A stretch of 64,000 nt of DNA from Lysobacter_K sp043738095. Lineage in GTDB: Bacteria > Pseudomonadota > Gammaproteobacteria > Xanthomonadales > Xanthomonadaceae. The number at the start of each line of letters is the position of its first letter. Within the stretch, counting starts at the first letter, position 1. The notes beneath the pieces are model-generated. The model made no database searches. It was not told the DNA's origin and saw nothing but the letters and a program-made list of their open reading frames with translations. The position numbers and the translations under genes were made by a program. Location of the stretch: NCBI GenBank assembly GCA_043738095.1, contig JAYSZI010000093.1:1-64000 (forward strand), written 5' to 3'. This document shows positions 49,613-58,602 of the stretch, piece after piece.

Positions 49613-52465
49613 GTGGACAGTCTTCTCAAGCAGTTCTCCCAGTCCTCCCAGCTCGGCGCCAATGCCGCCTATATCGAGGACTTGTACGAGCAGTACCTGG
49701 TCTCGCCCGACAGCTTGGGGCCCAAATGGAAGGCCTATTTCGACGGCTTCAAGGGCCGCGAAGCCGGGGACGTGCCGCATTCGGCCGTCATTGAGGCGAT
49801 CGCCATCGCCGGTAAGGCCGCCGCGCGCGGCAACGGCGCGGCTGCGACCGGCACCGGCACTGGCGACGAACGTGAGCGCGCGGTCGGCAAACTGATCACC
49901 GCCTACCGGTCACGCGGCCACCTCGCGGCCGACATCGACCCGCTGCAGTTGCTCGAACAGCCCGAAGCGCCCGACCTCGCGCTGGCGTTCCACCGTCTGT
50001 CCGAAAGCGACCTGAGCGCCGAGTTCAGCACCGGCGGCGTCGCCGGCCAGACCCGGATGAAGCTCGGCGATCTGTTGGCCCTGCTCAAGGCGACCTACAC
50101 CGGCCCGATCGGCGCCGAGTTCATGCACATCACCGACTCCGAGCAGCGTCGCTGGGTGTACGAGCGGCTGGAAAGCGCCGGCGGCAAGTTCAACCGCACC
50201 GCCGAAGACAAGCGCCGCATTCTGGAACGCCTGACGGCGGCCGATGGCCTGGAGCGCTATCTCGGCACCAAGTACGTCGGCCAAAAGCGCTTCTCGCTCG
50301 AAGGCGGCGACGCGCTGATCCCGCTGATGGACGTGATGATCCGTCGCGCCGGCGACCAAGGCGTCAAGGACGTCGTCATCGGCATGGCCCACCGCGGCCG
50401 CCTCAACGTGCTCGTGAACACGCTCGGCAAGCCACCGCGGCACCTGTTCGACGAGTTCGAAGGCAAATTCGAGCACGTCCACAACGACCTCGCCCACACC
50501 GGCGACGTCAAATACCACCTCGGCTTCAGCGCCGACGTCGCCACCCCCGGCGGCCCAGTGCACCTTGCGCTCGCGTTCAATCCGTCGCACCTGGAAATCG
50601 TCGATCCCGTGGTCGCCGGTTCGGTGCGCTCGCGCCAGACCCGTCGTGGCGAGGCCGGCCGCAGCCAGGTGCTGCCGGTGCTGATGCACGGCGACGCAGC
50701 ATTCGCCGGCCAGGGCGTGGTGATGGAATTGCTGCAGATGTCGCAGGCGCGCGGTTTTGCCGTTGGCGGCACCCTGCACATCGTCATCAACAACCAGGTC
50801 GGTTTCACCACCAGCGCCCGCGAGGACGCGCGTTCGACGTTGTACTGCACCGATGTCGCCAAGATGGTTGGCGCGCCGATCCTGCACGTCAACGGCGACG
50901 ACCCCGAGGCCGTGGTGTTCTGCACCGAGCTCGCGCTCGACTTCCGCAACCGTTTCGGCAGGGACGTGGTCATCGACCTGGTCTGCTATCGCCGCCACGG
51001 CCACAACGAGGCCGACGAACCGGCGGCGACGCAGCCGGTGATGTACCGGGTGATCCGCGCGCATAAAACCGCGCGCGAGCTGTACGCCGAGCGCCTGGTG
51101 ACCGAGGGCACGCTCACGGCCGAAGACGCGCAGGCGTTGGTCGATGCGTACCGCAACAAGCTCGATGCGGGCGACGTCACGACCGACCTGGCCGAGTCCA
51201 AGCCCGACGAATTCACCATCAACTGGTCGCGCTGGCTGTCGGGCAAGCTCGGCGATCCTGTCGACACCACGTTCGAGCGCGCGAAGCTTGAGGCCCTTGC
51301 CAGCGCGATCAATGCCATCCCGGACGAGGTCAAACTGCACGCGCGCGTGGCCAAGATCTACGAGGACCGCCGCAAGATGGCGGCCGGCGAACAAGCCGGC
51401 GATTGGGGCTTTGCCGAGAACCTCGCCTACGCCACGCTGCTGAGCGAGGGCTACAAACTGCGCTTGGTGGGTCAGGACTGCGGCCGCGGCACATTCTTCC
51501 ATCGCCACGCGATCCTGCACGAGCAGGTCAACGACGCGTACTACATCCCGCTGCGGCAACTGGTGCAGAACCCCGCCGACGTCGCGATCATCGACTCGCT
51601 GCTCAGCGAGGAAGCCGTGATGGGCTTCGAGTACGGCTACTCGACCGCCGACCCGATGACGCTGGACATCTGGGAAGCACAGTTCGGCGACTTCGCCAAC
51701 GGCGCGCAGGTCGTGATCGATCAGTTCCTGTCGTCCGGCGAGGCGAAATGGGGCCGCTTGTGCGGCCTGGCGTTGTTCCTACCACACGGCTACGAGGGCC
51801 AAGGCCCCGAGCACAGTTCGGCGCGTCTGGAGCGCTTCCTGCAGCTGTGCGCGCTCGACAACATGATGGTGTGCACGCCGACCACGCCGGCGCAGGCGTA
51901 CCACATGATCCGGCGGCAGATGGTCATGGCCACGCGCAAGCCGCTGGTGGTGATGACACCCAAGTCTTTATTGCGCCACAAGCTGGCAGTGTCGACGTTG
52001 GAGGAGCTTGCCGACGGCAAGTTCCAGGAACTGATTCCGGACAGCAACGTCGGCGCGACTGCAGCCCAGGCCAAGAAGGTCAAGCGCGTCGTCGTCTGCG
52101 GCGGCAAGGTCTACTACGACCTGCTCGAGGACGCGCGCAAGCGCGGTGCCGATGACGTCGCGATCGTCCGCGTCGAGCAGCTGTATCCGTTCCCGCGCGT
52201 GGCGTTGGTGGCCGAGCTGAAACGTTTCCCGGCTGCGACCGACGTCGTATGGTGCCAGGAAGAGCCGCAGAACCAGGGCGCGTGGTACCAGATCCGCCAT
52301 CATCTGAGCGCGTCGCTGCAGCCAAAGCAGGCATTGCACTACGCCGGCCGCGCGCGCTCGCCGTCGCCCGCCGCCGGTCACTTCTCCGACCATGTCAGCG
52401 AACAAGCCGCGCTCGTCGCCGACGCGCTGGTCAACCCGCTGCGTGGCGAAAGCTGCCCGGAATAA
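49613..52465 (+). CDS. sucA: 2-oxoglutarate dehydrogenase E1 component
   Basis: This 950-residue thiamine-diphosphate enzyme decarboxylates 2-oxoglutarate and transfers succinyl to the lipoyl group of SucB. It has the short SucB-binding N-terminus (SSQLGANAAYIEDLYEQYLVSPDSLGPKWKAYFDG). The ThDP-binding region includes IGMAHRGRLNVLVN near residue 258 and GDAAFAGQG near 361, and NNQVGFTTS follows near 392. Transketolase-like C-terminal parts complete it (GHGYEGQGPEHSSARLERFLQL-like sequence near 725). The start is GTG at 49613. sucB follows after 99 bases. Confidence 0.97.
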   Translation: MDSLLKQFSQSSQLGANAAYIEDLYEQYLVSPDSLGPKWKAYFDGFKGREAGDVPHSAVIEAIAIAGKAAARGNGAAATGTGTGDERERAVGKLITAYRSRGHLAADIDPLQLLEQPEAPDLALAFHRLSESDLSAEFSTGGVAGQTRMKLGDLLALLKATYTGPIGAEFMHITDSEQRRWVYERLESAGGKFNRTAEDKRRILERLTAADGLERYLGTKYVGQKRFSLEGGDALIPLMDVMIRRAGDQGVKDVVIGMAHRGRLNVLVNTLGKPPRHLFDEFEGKFEHVHNDLAHTGDVKYHLGFSADVATPGGPVHLALAFNPSHLEIVDPVVAGSVRSRQTRRGEAGRSQVLPVLMHGDAAFAGQGVVMELLQMSQARGFAVGGTLHIVINNQVGFTTSAREDARSTLYCTDVAKMVGAPILHVNGDDPEAVVFCTELALDFRNRFGRDVVIDLVCYRRHGHNEADEPAATQPVMYRVIRAHKTARELYAERLVTEGTLTAEDAQALVDAYRNKLDAGDVTTDLAESKPDEFTINWSRWLSGKLGDPVDTTFERAKLEALASAINAIPDEVKLHARVAKIYEDRRKMAAGEQAGDWGFAENLAYATLLSEGYKLRLVGQDCGRGTFFHRHAILHEQVNDAYYIPLRQLVQNPADVAIIDSLLSEEAVMGFEYGYSTADPMTLDIWEAQFGDFANGAQVVIDQFLSSGEAKWGRLCGLALFLPHGYEGQGPEHSSARLERFLQLCALDNMMVCTPTTPAQAYHMIRRQMVMATRKPLVVMTPKSLLRHKLAVSTLEELADGKFQELIPDSNVGATAAQAKKVKRVVVCGGKVYYDLLEDARKRGADDVAIVRVEQLYPFPRVALVAELKRFPAATDVVWCQEEPQNQGAWYQIRHHLSASLQPKQALHYAGRARSPSPAAGHFSDHVSEQAALVADALVNPLRGESCPE

Positions 52466-52564
52466 CGATCGCCATCCCCGTACCCGGCGCCACGGCGCAG
52501 CGCATGGTCACGCACGAATTTCCCGTTTCATCCGGAATGACAATTTACTAAGGATGTTTTCTTC

Positions 52565-53773
52565 ATGAGCACCGAAATCAAAGTCCCGGTTCTGCCCGAG
52601 TCCGTTTCCGACGCCACCATCGCCACGTGGCACAAGAAGCCGGGCGACGCGGTCAAGCGCGACGAGAACCTGGTGGATCTGGAAACCGACAAGGTCGTGC
52701 TCGAAGTGCCCTCGCCGGTCGATGGCGTGCTCAAGGAAATCAAGTTCGAGGTCGGCGCCACGGTGACCAGCGAGCAGCTGCTCGCGATCGTCGAAGCCGG
52801 CGCCACGCTGGCCGCGGCCGAAGCCAAACCGGCCGCCGCCGCGATCGACGCCAAGAACGACGCGGCAGCCACCACCGAAGCGCAGCCGGTGCAGCCTAAG
52901 GGCACGCAGCCGCAGACCGCCGCGGCCGAACTGCCGCCGGGCGCGCGCTTCACCGCTGCCAAAGAAGGCATCGACCCTGCCCAGGTCGAGGGCACTGGCC
53001 GCAAGGGCGCGGTCACCAAGGAAGACATCGTCAACTACGCCAGCGGCAAGACCGCCGGTGTTGGCGGCGGCGCGCGGCCCGAAGAACGCGTGCCGATGAC
53101 CCGGATGCGCGCGCGCATCGCCGAGCGCCTGATGCAGTCGAAGAATTCGATCGCGATGCTGACCTCGTTCAACGAGGTCAACCTCGGCAAGGTCATGGCG
53201 ATGCGCAAGGAACTTGGCGAAGCGTTCGAGAAAGCCAACGGCATCAAGCTCGGCTTCATGAGCTTCTTCGCCAAGGCTGCCGCGAATGCGCTGCAACGCC
53301 ACCCCGCGGTCAACGCGTCGGTCGATGGCAACGACGTGATCTACCACGGCTATGCCGATATCTCGATCGCGGTGTCCACCGACAAGGGCCTGGTCACGCC
53401 GGTGCTGCGCAATGTCGAGCGCATGACGTTTGCCGACATCGAGGCCGGCATCGGCGAATACGCCAAGAAGGCGCGCGACGGCAAGCTCGCGCTCGAAGAC
53501 CTACAGGGTGGCACGTTCACGATCACCAACGGCGGCACGTTCGGTTCGCTGATGTCGACCCCGATCGTCAACCCGCCGCAGTCGGCGATCCTCGGCATGC
53601 ACGCGATCAAGGAACGCGCGATCGTCGAGAACGGTGCGGTGATCGCTGCGCCGATGATGTACATCGCGCTCTCCTATGACCATCGCATCATCGACGGCAA
53701 GGACGCCGTGCTGTTCCTGGTCGACATCAAGAACCAGCTTGAGAATCCCCACCGGATGCTGCTGGGGATGTAA
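52565..53773 (+). CDS. sucB: dihydrolipoyllysine succinyltransferase (E2 of the 2-oxoglutarate complex)
   Basis: This 402-residue core subunit carries one lipoyl domain with the modified lysine predicted at Lys43 (DLETDKVVLE). An Ala/Pro-rich linker comes next. A peripheral-subunit-binding domain follows (PGARFTAAKEGIDPAQVEGTGRKGAVTKEDIVNY, about residues 125-160). The catalytic domain has GGTFTITNGGTFGSLMSTPI and the active-site ALSYDHRIIDGKDAVLFL (His near 373). It transfers succinyl to CoA. Its stop is followed by a 213-base gap with a repeat before lpdA. Confidence 0.97.
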   Translation: MSTEIKVPVLPESVSDATIATWHKKPGDAVKRDENLVDLETDKVVLEVPSPVDGVLKEIKFEVGATVTSEQLLAIVEAGATLAAAEAKPAAAAIDAKNDAAATTEAQPVQPKGTQPQTAAAELPPGARFTAAKEGIDPAQVEGTGRKGAVTKEDIVNYASGKTAGVGGGARPEERVPMTRMRARIAERLMQSKNSIAMLTSFNEVNLGKVMAMRKELGEAFEKANGIKLGFMSFFAKAAANALQRHPAVNASVDGNDVIYHGYADISIAVSTDKGLVTPVLRNVERMTFADIEAGIGEYAKKARDGKLALEDLQGGTFTITNGGTFGSLMSTPIVNPPQSAILGMHAIKERAIVENGAVIAAPMMYIALSYDHRIIDGKDAVLFLVDIKNQLENPHRMLLGM

Positions 53774-53782
53774 GAAGTTCTG

Positions 53783-53965
53783 AGCCCCTCTCCCACTGGC
53801 GCCCGAAGGGTGTCCAAAGGTGAGAGGGTTTGGGGGAGGGTGCAGCGGAGCGTCGCTCTCCCTCCTCTACCCCGTAAACGCGGGAACGAACACGGCACTC
53901 CTGAGCATCGCTGCTCCGCCGCACCCTCATCCGCCTCCGGGCACCTTCTCCCGTTGGGAGAAGGC
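53783..53965. repeat. REP-like repeat with nested inverted repeats inside the suc operon
   Basis: The gap between sucB and lpdA starts with CCCCTCTCCCACTGG and ends with the hairpin CCTTCTCCC (53944-53952) / GGGAGAAGG (53956-53964). Inside, GGTGCAGCGGAGC and GCTCCGCCGCACC are imperfect inverted arms. So the whole segment can fold as a long inverted repeat. This CTCTCCC...GGGAGAG style of element is frequent in Xanthomonadales intergenic DNA. It carries no reading frame of note. Its effect on lpdA expression is unknown. Confidence 0.65.
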
Positions 53966-53986
53966 AAGCGCTAAGGACCAAGCAAG

Positions 53987-55432
53987 ATGACCGACCCGCA
54001 GAACTTCGATGTCGTCGTGATCGGCGCCGGCCCCGCCGGCTACCACGCCGCGATCCGCGCCGCGCAGCTGGGCATGAAGGTCGCCTGCATCGACGCCGCA
54101 CTCGGCAAAGACGGCAAGCCCGCGCTCGGCGGCACCTGCCTGCGCGTGGGCTGCATTCCGTCCAAAGCGCTACTCGACAGCTCGCGCCAGTTCTACAACC
54201 TGCAGCACCTGTTCGGTGAGCACGGCATCACCGCCAAGGACGCCGCGATTGACGTAGGCACCATGGTCGGGCGCAAAGACAAGATCGTGAAGCAGTTCAC
54301 CGGCGGCATCGCGATGCTGTTCAAGGCGAACAAGGTCACGCCGTTCTACGGCTTCGGCACGCTGCACCCGGGCAACGTGGTCAAGGTCAAGCAACACGAC
54401 GGCAGCGAAGTCGAGCTCAAGGGCACCAACGTGATCCTCGCCGCCGGTTCGGATTCGATCGAGCTGCCGTTTGCGAAGTTCGATGGCAACACCATCGTCG
54501 ACAACGTCGGCGGCCTGGATTTCACCAGCGTGCCCAAGCGTCTGGGCGTGATCGGCGCCGGCGTGATCGGGCTGGAGCTGGGCAGCGTGTGGAAGCGCCT
54601 CGGCGCCGAAGTCACGATCCTCGAAGCCCTGCCCGACTTCCTCGCCCTGGCCGACGCCGAAGTGGCCAAGACCGCCGCCAAGGAATTCAAAAAGCAGGGC
54701 CTCGACATCCGTCTTGGTGCCAAGGTCAGCAAGACCGAAGTCAAATCCGGCGCGAAGAAATCCGCCGAGGTCCACGTCACCTACACCGACGGCGAAGGCG
54801 AGAAGACCATCATCGTCGACAAGCTGCTGGTCGCCGTCGGCCGTAAGGCCGCGAGCAAGGGACTGCTGGCCGAAGGCACCGGCGTGCGCCTCAGCGAGCG
54901 CGGCCAGATCGAGGTCGATGCGCACTGCCACACCGGCGTCGATGGCGTGTGGGCAGTCGGTGACTGCGTCCGCGGCGCGATGCTCGCACACAAGGGTTTC
55001 GAGGAAGGCATTGCGGTCGCCGAGCTGATCGCTGGCCTGCCCGGCCACGTCAACTACGACACGATCCCGTGGGTGATCTACACCGAGCCAGAGATTGCCT
55101 GGGTCGGCAAGACCGAGCAGGAACTCAAGGCCGACGGCACGCCATACAAGACCGGCAGCTTTCCATTCGCCGCGATCGGCCGCGCCGTCGCGATGGGCGA
55201 GCCCGCCGGCTTCGTCAAGGTGATCGCCCACGCCGAAACCGATCGCGTCCTCGGCCTGCACCTGGTCGGCGTTGGCGTGTCAGAGCTGGTGCACGAAGGC
55301 GTGCTGACGATGGAGTTCAGTGGCTCGGCCGACGACCTCGCGCGCATCTGCCACGCGCATCCAACGTTATCGGAAGCGATCCACGATGCCGCGATGGCGG
55401 TCGACAAGCGCGCGATCCACAAGGCGAACTGA
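53987..55432 (+). CDS. lpdA: dihydrolipoyl dehydrogenase (E3)
   Basis: This 481-residue FAD flavoprotein reoxidises dihydrolipoamide of the 2-oxoglutarate complex with NAD. FAD binding is VVIGAGPAGYHAAIRAAQLG (about residues 9-28). The redox-active disulfide lies in GGTCLRVGCIPSK, with cysteines near residues 49 and 54. The NAD motif is LGVIGAGVIGLELGSVW, and the C-terminal His-Glu pair is in CHAHPTLSEA near 454. It completes the sucA-sucB-lpdA operon. A strong terminator follows. Confidence 0.97.
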   Translation: MTDPQNFDVVVIGAGPAGYHAAIRAAQLGMKVACIDAALGKDGKPALGGTCLRVGCIPSKALLDSSRQFYNLQHLFGEHGITAKDAAIDVGTMVGRKDKIVKQFTGGIAMLFKANKVTPFYGFGTLHPGNVVKVKQHDGSEVELKGTNVILAAGSDSIELPFAKFDGNTIVDNVGGLDFTSVPKRLGVIGAGVIGLELGSVWKRLGAEVTILEALPDFLALADAEVAKTAAKEFKKQGLDIRLGAKVSKTEVKSGAKKSAEVHVTYTDGEGEKTIIVDKLLVAVGRKAASKGLLAEGTGVRLSERGQIEVDAHCHTGVDGVWAVGDCVRGAMLAHKGFEEGIAVAELIAGLPGHVNYDTIPWVIYTEPEIAWVGKTEQELKADGTPYKTGSFPFAAIGRAVAMGEPAGFVKVIAHAETDRVLGLHLVGVGVSELVHEGVLTMEFSGSADDLARICHAHPTLSEAIHDAAMAVDKRAIHKAN

Positions 55433-55449
55433 TTTCGGTATGGCCCTAC

Positions 55450-55490
55450 GCACAACGGCGCATCTCGGTGCGCCGTTGTGCTTTCCGCTT
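55450..55490 (+). terminator. rho-independent terminator after lpdA
   Basis: A 13-bp perfect stem GCACAACGGCGCA (55450-55462) / TGCGCCGTTGTGC (55469-55481) with loop TCTCGG is followed by TTTCCGCTT. It lies 18 bases after the lpdA stop and probably ends the suc operon transcript. Confidence 0.75.
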
Positions 55491-55502
55491 CAGGAGGAAG
55501 CA

Positions 55503-56390
55503 ATGAGCGCCGACAATCCGATCCGCAACGTGTCCGACACCGCGCTCTGGGTGGCGATTTACCGGGCCATGGAAAGCGAGCGCAGCGATGCGCTGTTCGT
55601 GGACCCGTACGCGCGCAGGCTAGGTGGTGCGCGCGGCGAGGCCATTGTGCGCGCCCTGCCGCGGGGCGCGTCGATGAGTTGGGCCGTGGTGGTCCGCAGT
55701 GCGGTGATGGACGAGATCGTGATGCGCTGCGTGCAGGAAGGCGCGACGACCGTGCTCAACCTCGCTGCCGGCCTGGATGCACGCCCATACCGCCTCGCGT
55801 TGCCGCCCAGCGTACGTTGGCTCCACGTCGATCTGCCGGACATGGTCGAGTACTTCCGCGAGCACATGGCCGGCGAGACCGCGCGGTGCAAGCTGGAGTT
55901 GATCGCTGCCGACCTGCGCGAGCCGGCAGCGCGACGTGAGGTGTTCGCCCGCGCCGCCGGCACCGGCCCGGTGCTGGTGATCACCGAAGGTTTGTTGCTA
56001 TACCTCGAAGCCGGACAGGTCGCAAACCTGGCCAGGGAATTGCGTGACATCGCCGGAATGCGCTGGTGGCTTACTGACCTCGCTACGCCAAAGCTACTTA
56101 AGCTTCTCGAAAAGCATTGGGCGCCGACCCTGCGCGACGGCAATGCACCGATGCAGTTCGGCCCAGCTGAAAGCACCGCGTTCTTCACCCCCTACGGCTG
56201 GCGTGAGGCCGAGTTCCGGTCCACCTGGGACGAATCCTTGCGACTGAAACGGACCCTCCAAGGCGCATGGATGTGGCAGCTGTTGTCGCTGCTGCAGTCG
56301 AAGCGACAGCAGGAAGAAGGCCGACGGATGTCCGGCGTCGCGCTGCTCGAAGCGACCGCGCCGCCATCAACCAAACCCGAGTTGGGGTAA
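55503..56390 (+). CDS. class I SAM-dependent methyltransferase (leucine carboxyl methyltransferase-like)
   Basis: This 295-residue protein matches the bacterial family related to leucine carboxyl methyltransferase. It has the N-terminal VSDTALWVAIYRAMESERSDALFVDPYARRL, then AVVVRSAVMDEIVMRCVQEGATTVLNLAAGLDARPYRL with SAM motif I (about 57-95). Later come WLHVDLPDMVEYF and LVITEGLLLYLEAGQV. The physiological substrate is unknown. The ATG at 55503 follows a very good AGGAGGAAGCA ribosome-binding site. The LOG-family gene begins three bases after its stop. Confidence 0.88.
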   Translation: MSADNPIRNVSDTALWVAIYRAMESERSDALFVDPYARRLGGARGEAIVRALPRGASMSWAVVVRSAVMDEIVMRCVQEGATTVLNLAAGLDARPYRLALPPSVRWLHVDLPDMVEYFREHMAGETARCKLELIAADLREPAARREVFARAAGTGPVLVITEGLLLYLEAGQVANLARELRDIAGMRWWLTDLATPKLLKLLEKHWAPTLRDGNAPMQFGPAESTAFFTPYGWREAEFRSTWDESLRLKRTLQGAWMWQLLSLLQSKRQQEEGRRMSGVALLEATAPPSTKPELG

Positions 56391-56393
56391 TCC

Positions 56394-56987
56394 ATGCGCA
56401 CCGTTTGCGTCTATTGCGGATCCAACGCCGGCGCCCGACCGGTCTACGCCAAGCGCGCCGCAGCGCTCGGCACGCGCTTGGCGCAGCAAGGCCTGACCTT
56501 GGTGTACGGCGGCGGCAACGTCGGCCTGATGGGCATCGTCGCCGACGCTGTGCTGGCGGGCGGCGGTGAGGTGATCGGCGTGATCCCCGAGCAACTGGTC
56601 GGCTGGGAGGTAGCGCACCGCGGCGTTACCCGTCTGGAGGTCGTCGCGAACATGCACGAGCGCAAGGCGCGCATGTTCGACCTCAGCGACGGCTTTGTCG
56701 CACTGCCCGGCGGGTTCGGAACGTTGGACGAGATGTTTGAGATGTTGACCTGGCGCCAACTAGGCCTGGGCGACAAGCCGTGCGCGTTCCTCGACGTCGA
56801 TGGGTTCTACACGCCGCTGGTCGCGATGATGGATCGCATGGTCGAGGAGCGATTCCTGCACGCCGACCAGCGCCGCGACCTTTGGCACGGCGACGACATC
56901 GACGCACTGCTGGCTTGGATGCACGCTTACGTGCCGGCCCAGGCAGACAAGTGGCTGGACGAAAAGCGGCGGACGTCGCTGCGTTAG
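56394..56987 (+). CDS. LOG family protein (cytokinin riboside phosphoribohydrolase-like)
   Basis: This 197-residue protein belongs to the LOG family. It has the N-terminal VCVYCGSNAGARPVYAKRAAALG, YGGGNVGLMGIVADAVL, and the diagnostic PGGFGTLDEMFEMLTW near residues 104-119. LOG enzymes cleave ribose 5-phosphate from nucleotides such as cytokinin ribosides or AMP-like compounds. In bacteria outside plant associations the substrate is often unclear. It is almost certainly co-transcribed with the methyltransferase upstream. Confidence 0.92.
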   Translation: MRTVCVYCGSNAGARPVYAKRAAALGTRLAQQGLTLVYGGGNVGLMGIVADAVLAGGGEVIGVIPEQLVGWEVAHRGVTRLEVVANMHERKARMFDLSDGFVALPGGFGTLDEMFEMLTWRQLGLGDKPCAFLDVDGFYTPLVAMMDRMVEERFLHADQRRDLWHGDDIDALLAWMHAYVPAQADKWLDEKRRTSLR

Positions 56988-57114
56988 TTATTTCGCCTGT
57001 TGATATGGCGACCCTCCACCGGCGCCGAACTGACCCGCGTGTACGCAGTCGCTACCCCGACCGGGTTTGGCGCAAGATGAACCTCGCTTCCGCTGCCATG
57101 ACGAGCGCTCACGC

Positions 57115-58107
57115 ATGACGACACCCGCCCGTTTCAACGCGTTCCGCATCCACAACGACGACGCCGGCTACCGCAGCGGCGTCGAGCCGATGGCGCTCGA
57201 CGACCTGTCTCCGGGTGAAGTCGTGATCAAGACCGCGTTCTCGTCGGTCAACTTCAAGGACGCGCTGGCCGGCACCGGCGAAGGCAAGATCCTGCGCACG
57301 TTTCCGCTGGTCGGCGGTATCGACGTCGCCGGGCACGTGGTCGCCTCCAGCGACCGCCAGTTCAAGGAGGGTGATGCCGTGCTGGTCACCGGTTGCGGCC
57401 TCAGCGAGAGCCGCGATGGCGGCTATGGCCAGTACGCACGACTGGAGGCGCAGTGGGTGATCCCGCTACCGGCGGGGCTGAGCCTGCGCGATAGCATGAT
57501 CCTTGGCACCGCGGGCTTCACCGCGGCGCTGGCCTTGTACCGAATGCGCGAGAACCGCCAGGTCCCCGACCTCGGTCCGCTCGCGGTGACCGGTGCGACC
57601 GGGGGCGTGGGGTCACTGGCGGTCGACATCTTCAGTCGCGCCGGGTTCGAGGTCCATGCGATCAGTGGCAAGCCCGAACACACCGACTACCTCAAAGCGA
57701 TCGGCGCCAGCGAAGTGCTCGGCCGCGACGCGCTGGGCACCAAGCGAGCGCTGGAATCTGCCCATTTCGGCGGCGGCCTCGACAATGTCGGCGGGCCGAT
57801 GCTGACCAGCCTGCTGGCGCAGACCGCGCCCTACGGCAACGTCGCCAGCGCCGGACTGGCCGCTTCGCCCGCGCTCGACGCCACCGTGATGCCATTCATC
57901 ATCCGCGGGGTGTCGTTGCTGGGCGTGGCCTCGGCCGGCACCGCGCGCGATATCCGCGAGGCGGTGTGGCGATTGCTGGCGAGCGACTGGAAACCCGCGC
58001 ACCTGAACCGAATTTGCACCCGCGAGGTCACCCTGGCACAACTGCCCGAAGTGTTCCCCGGCATGCTCTCCGGTGGCTCCTTCGGGCGTACGCTAGTGAC
58101 GCTCTGA
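57115..58107 (+). CDS. acrylyl-CoA reductase-like MDR oxidoreductase (AcuI/YhdH)
   Basis: This 330-residue zinc-independent medium-chain dehydrogenase/reductase matches the YhdH/AcuI group. It has the N-terminal SVNFKDALAGTGEGKI and VGGIDVAGHVVASSDRQFKEGD near residues 68-90. The NADPH motif is VTGATGGVGSLAVDIFSRAG near 159-178. The AcuI group reduces acryloyl-CoA to propionyl-CoA with NADPH. The ATG at 57115 (MTTPARFNAFR) gives the family N-terminus. The gene stands between the LOG gene and pilH. Confidence 0.92.
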   Translation: MTTPARFNAFRIHNDDAGYRSGVEPMALDDLSPGEVVIKTAFSSVNFKDALAGTGEGKILRTFPLVGGIDVAGHVVASSDRQFKEGDAVLVTGCGLSESRDGGYGQYARLEAQWVIPLPAGLSLRDSMILGTAGFTAALALYRMRENRQVPDLGPLAVTGATGGVGSLAVDIFSRAGFEVHAISGKPEHTDYLKAIGASEVLGRDALGTKRALESAHFGGGLDNVGGPMLTSLLAQTAPYGNVASAGLAASPALDATVMPFIIRGVSLLGVASAGTARDIREAVWRLLASDWKPAHLNRICTREVTLAQLPEVFPGMLSGGSFGRTLVTL

Positions 58108-58178
58108 TCACCGCCGCCCGGCCGAGTTGCGGCCGCGCCGGTGGCCGTTACAATCGCGGCATTACTTGGGGAACAAAG

Positions 58179-58544
58179 ATGGCTCGTATTCTGATCGTCG
58201 ACGATTCGCCGTCGCAATTGATGGGCATTTGCCGCATCGTCGAAAAACTGGGCCATGAGGCGTTGACCGCTGAAGACGGTGCCGCGGGCGTCGAAGCGGC
58301 CAAACGCGAACTGCCCGACCTGATCTTGATGGACGTGGTGATGCCAAACCTCAACGGCTTCCAGGCAACGCGTGCGATCACGCGCGAGCCGACCACCAAG
58401 CACATCCCGGTGGTGCTGGTGACGACCAAAGATCAGGAAACCGACCGGATGTGGGGCATGCGCCAGGGTGCGAAGGCCTACATCACCAAGCCGTTCAGCG
58501 AGAGCGATCTGGCCAGCGTAATCACCGAACTGATGACCGCCTGA
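58179..58544 (+). CDS. pilH: PilH-like twitching motility response regulator
   Basis: This 121-residue stand-alone receiver domain has the acidic pocket Asp8/Asp9 (LIVDDS), phospho-acceptor Asp52 (LILMDVVMPNL), Thr near 86 and Lys near 103 (YITKPFS). The sequence MARILIVDDSPSQLMGICRIVEKLGHEALTAEDG is very close to PilH of Pseudomonas and Xanthomonas, which tunes type IV pilus retraction with the Chp kinase. The other pil-chp genes are not next to it here. A hairpin follows at 58565. Confidence 0.92.
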   Translation: MARILIVDDSPSQLMGICRIVEKLGHEALTAEDGAAGVEAAKRELPDLILMDVVMPNLNGFQATRAITREPTTKHIPVVLVTTKDQETDRMWGMRQGAKAYITKPFSESDLASVITELMTA

Positions 58545-58564
58545 GTCCAGGCGACGCCCGACAC

Positions 58565-58582
58565 CGGCGGCACCAGCCGCCG
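58565..58582. terminator. hairpin between convergent pilH and the DnaJ-like gene
   Basis: A 7-bp stem CGGCGGC/GCCGCCG with an ACCA loop lies between the two convergent stop codons. No T tract follows on either strand, so its terminator role is only likely. Confidence 0.45.
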
Positions 58583-58602
58583 CAAGACTGGTTTACCCGG
58601 GT

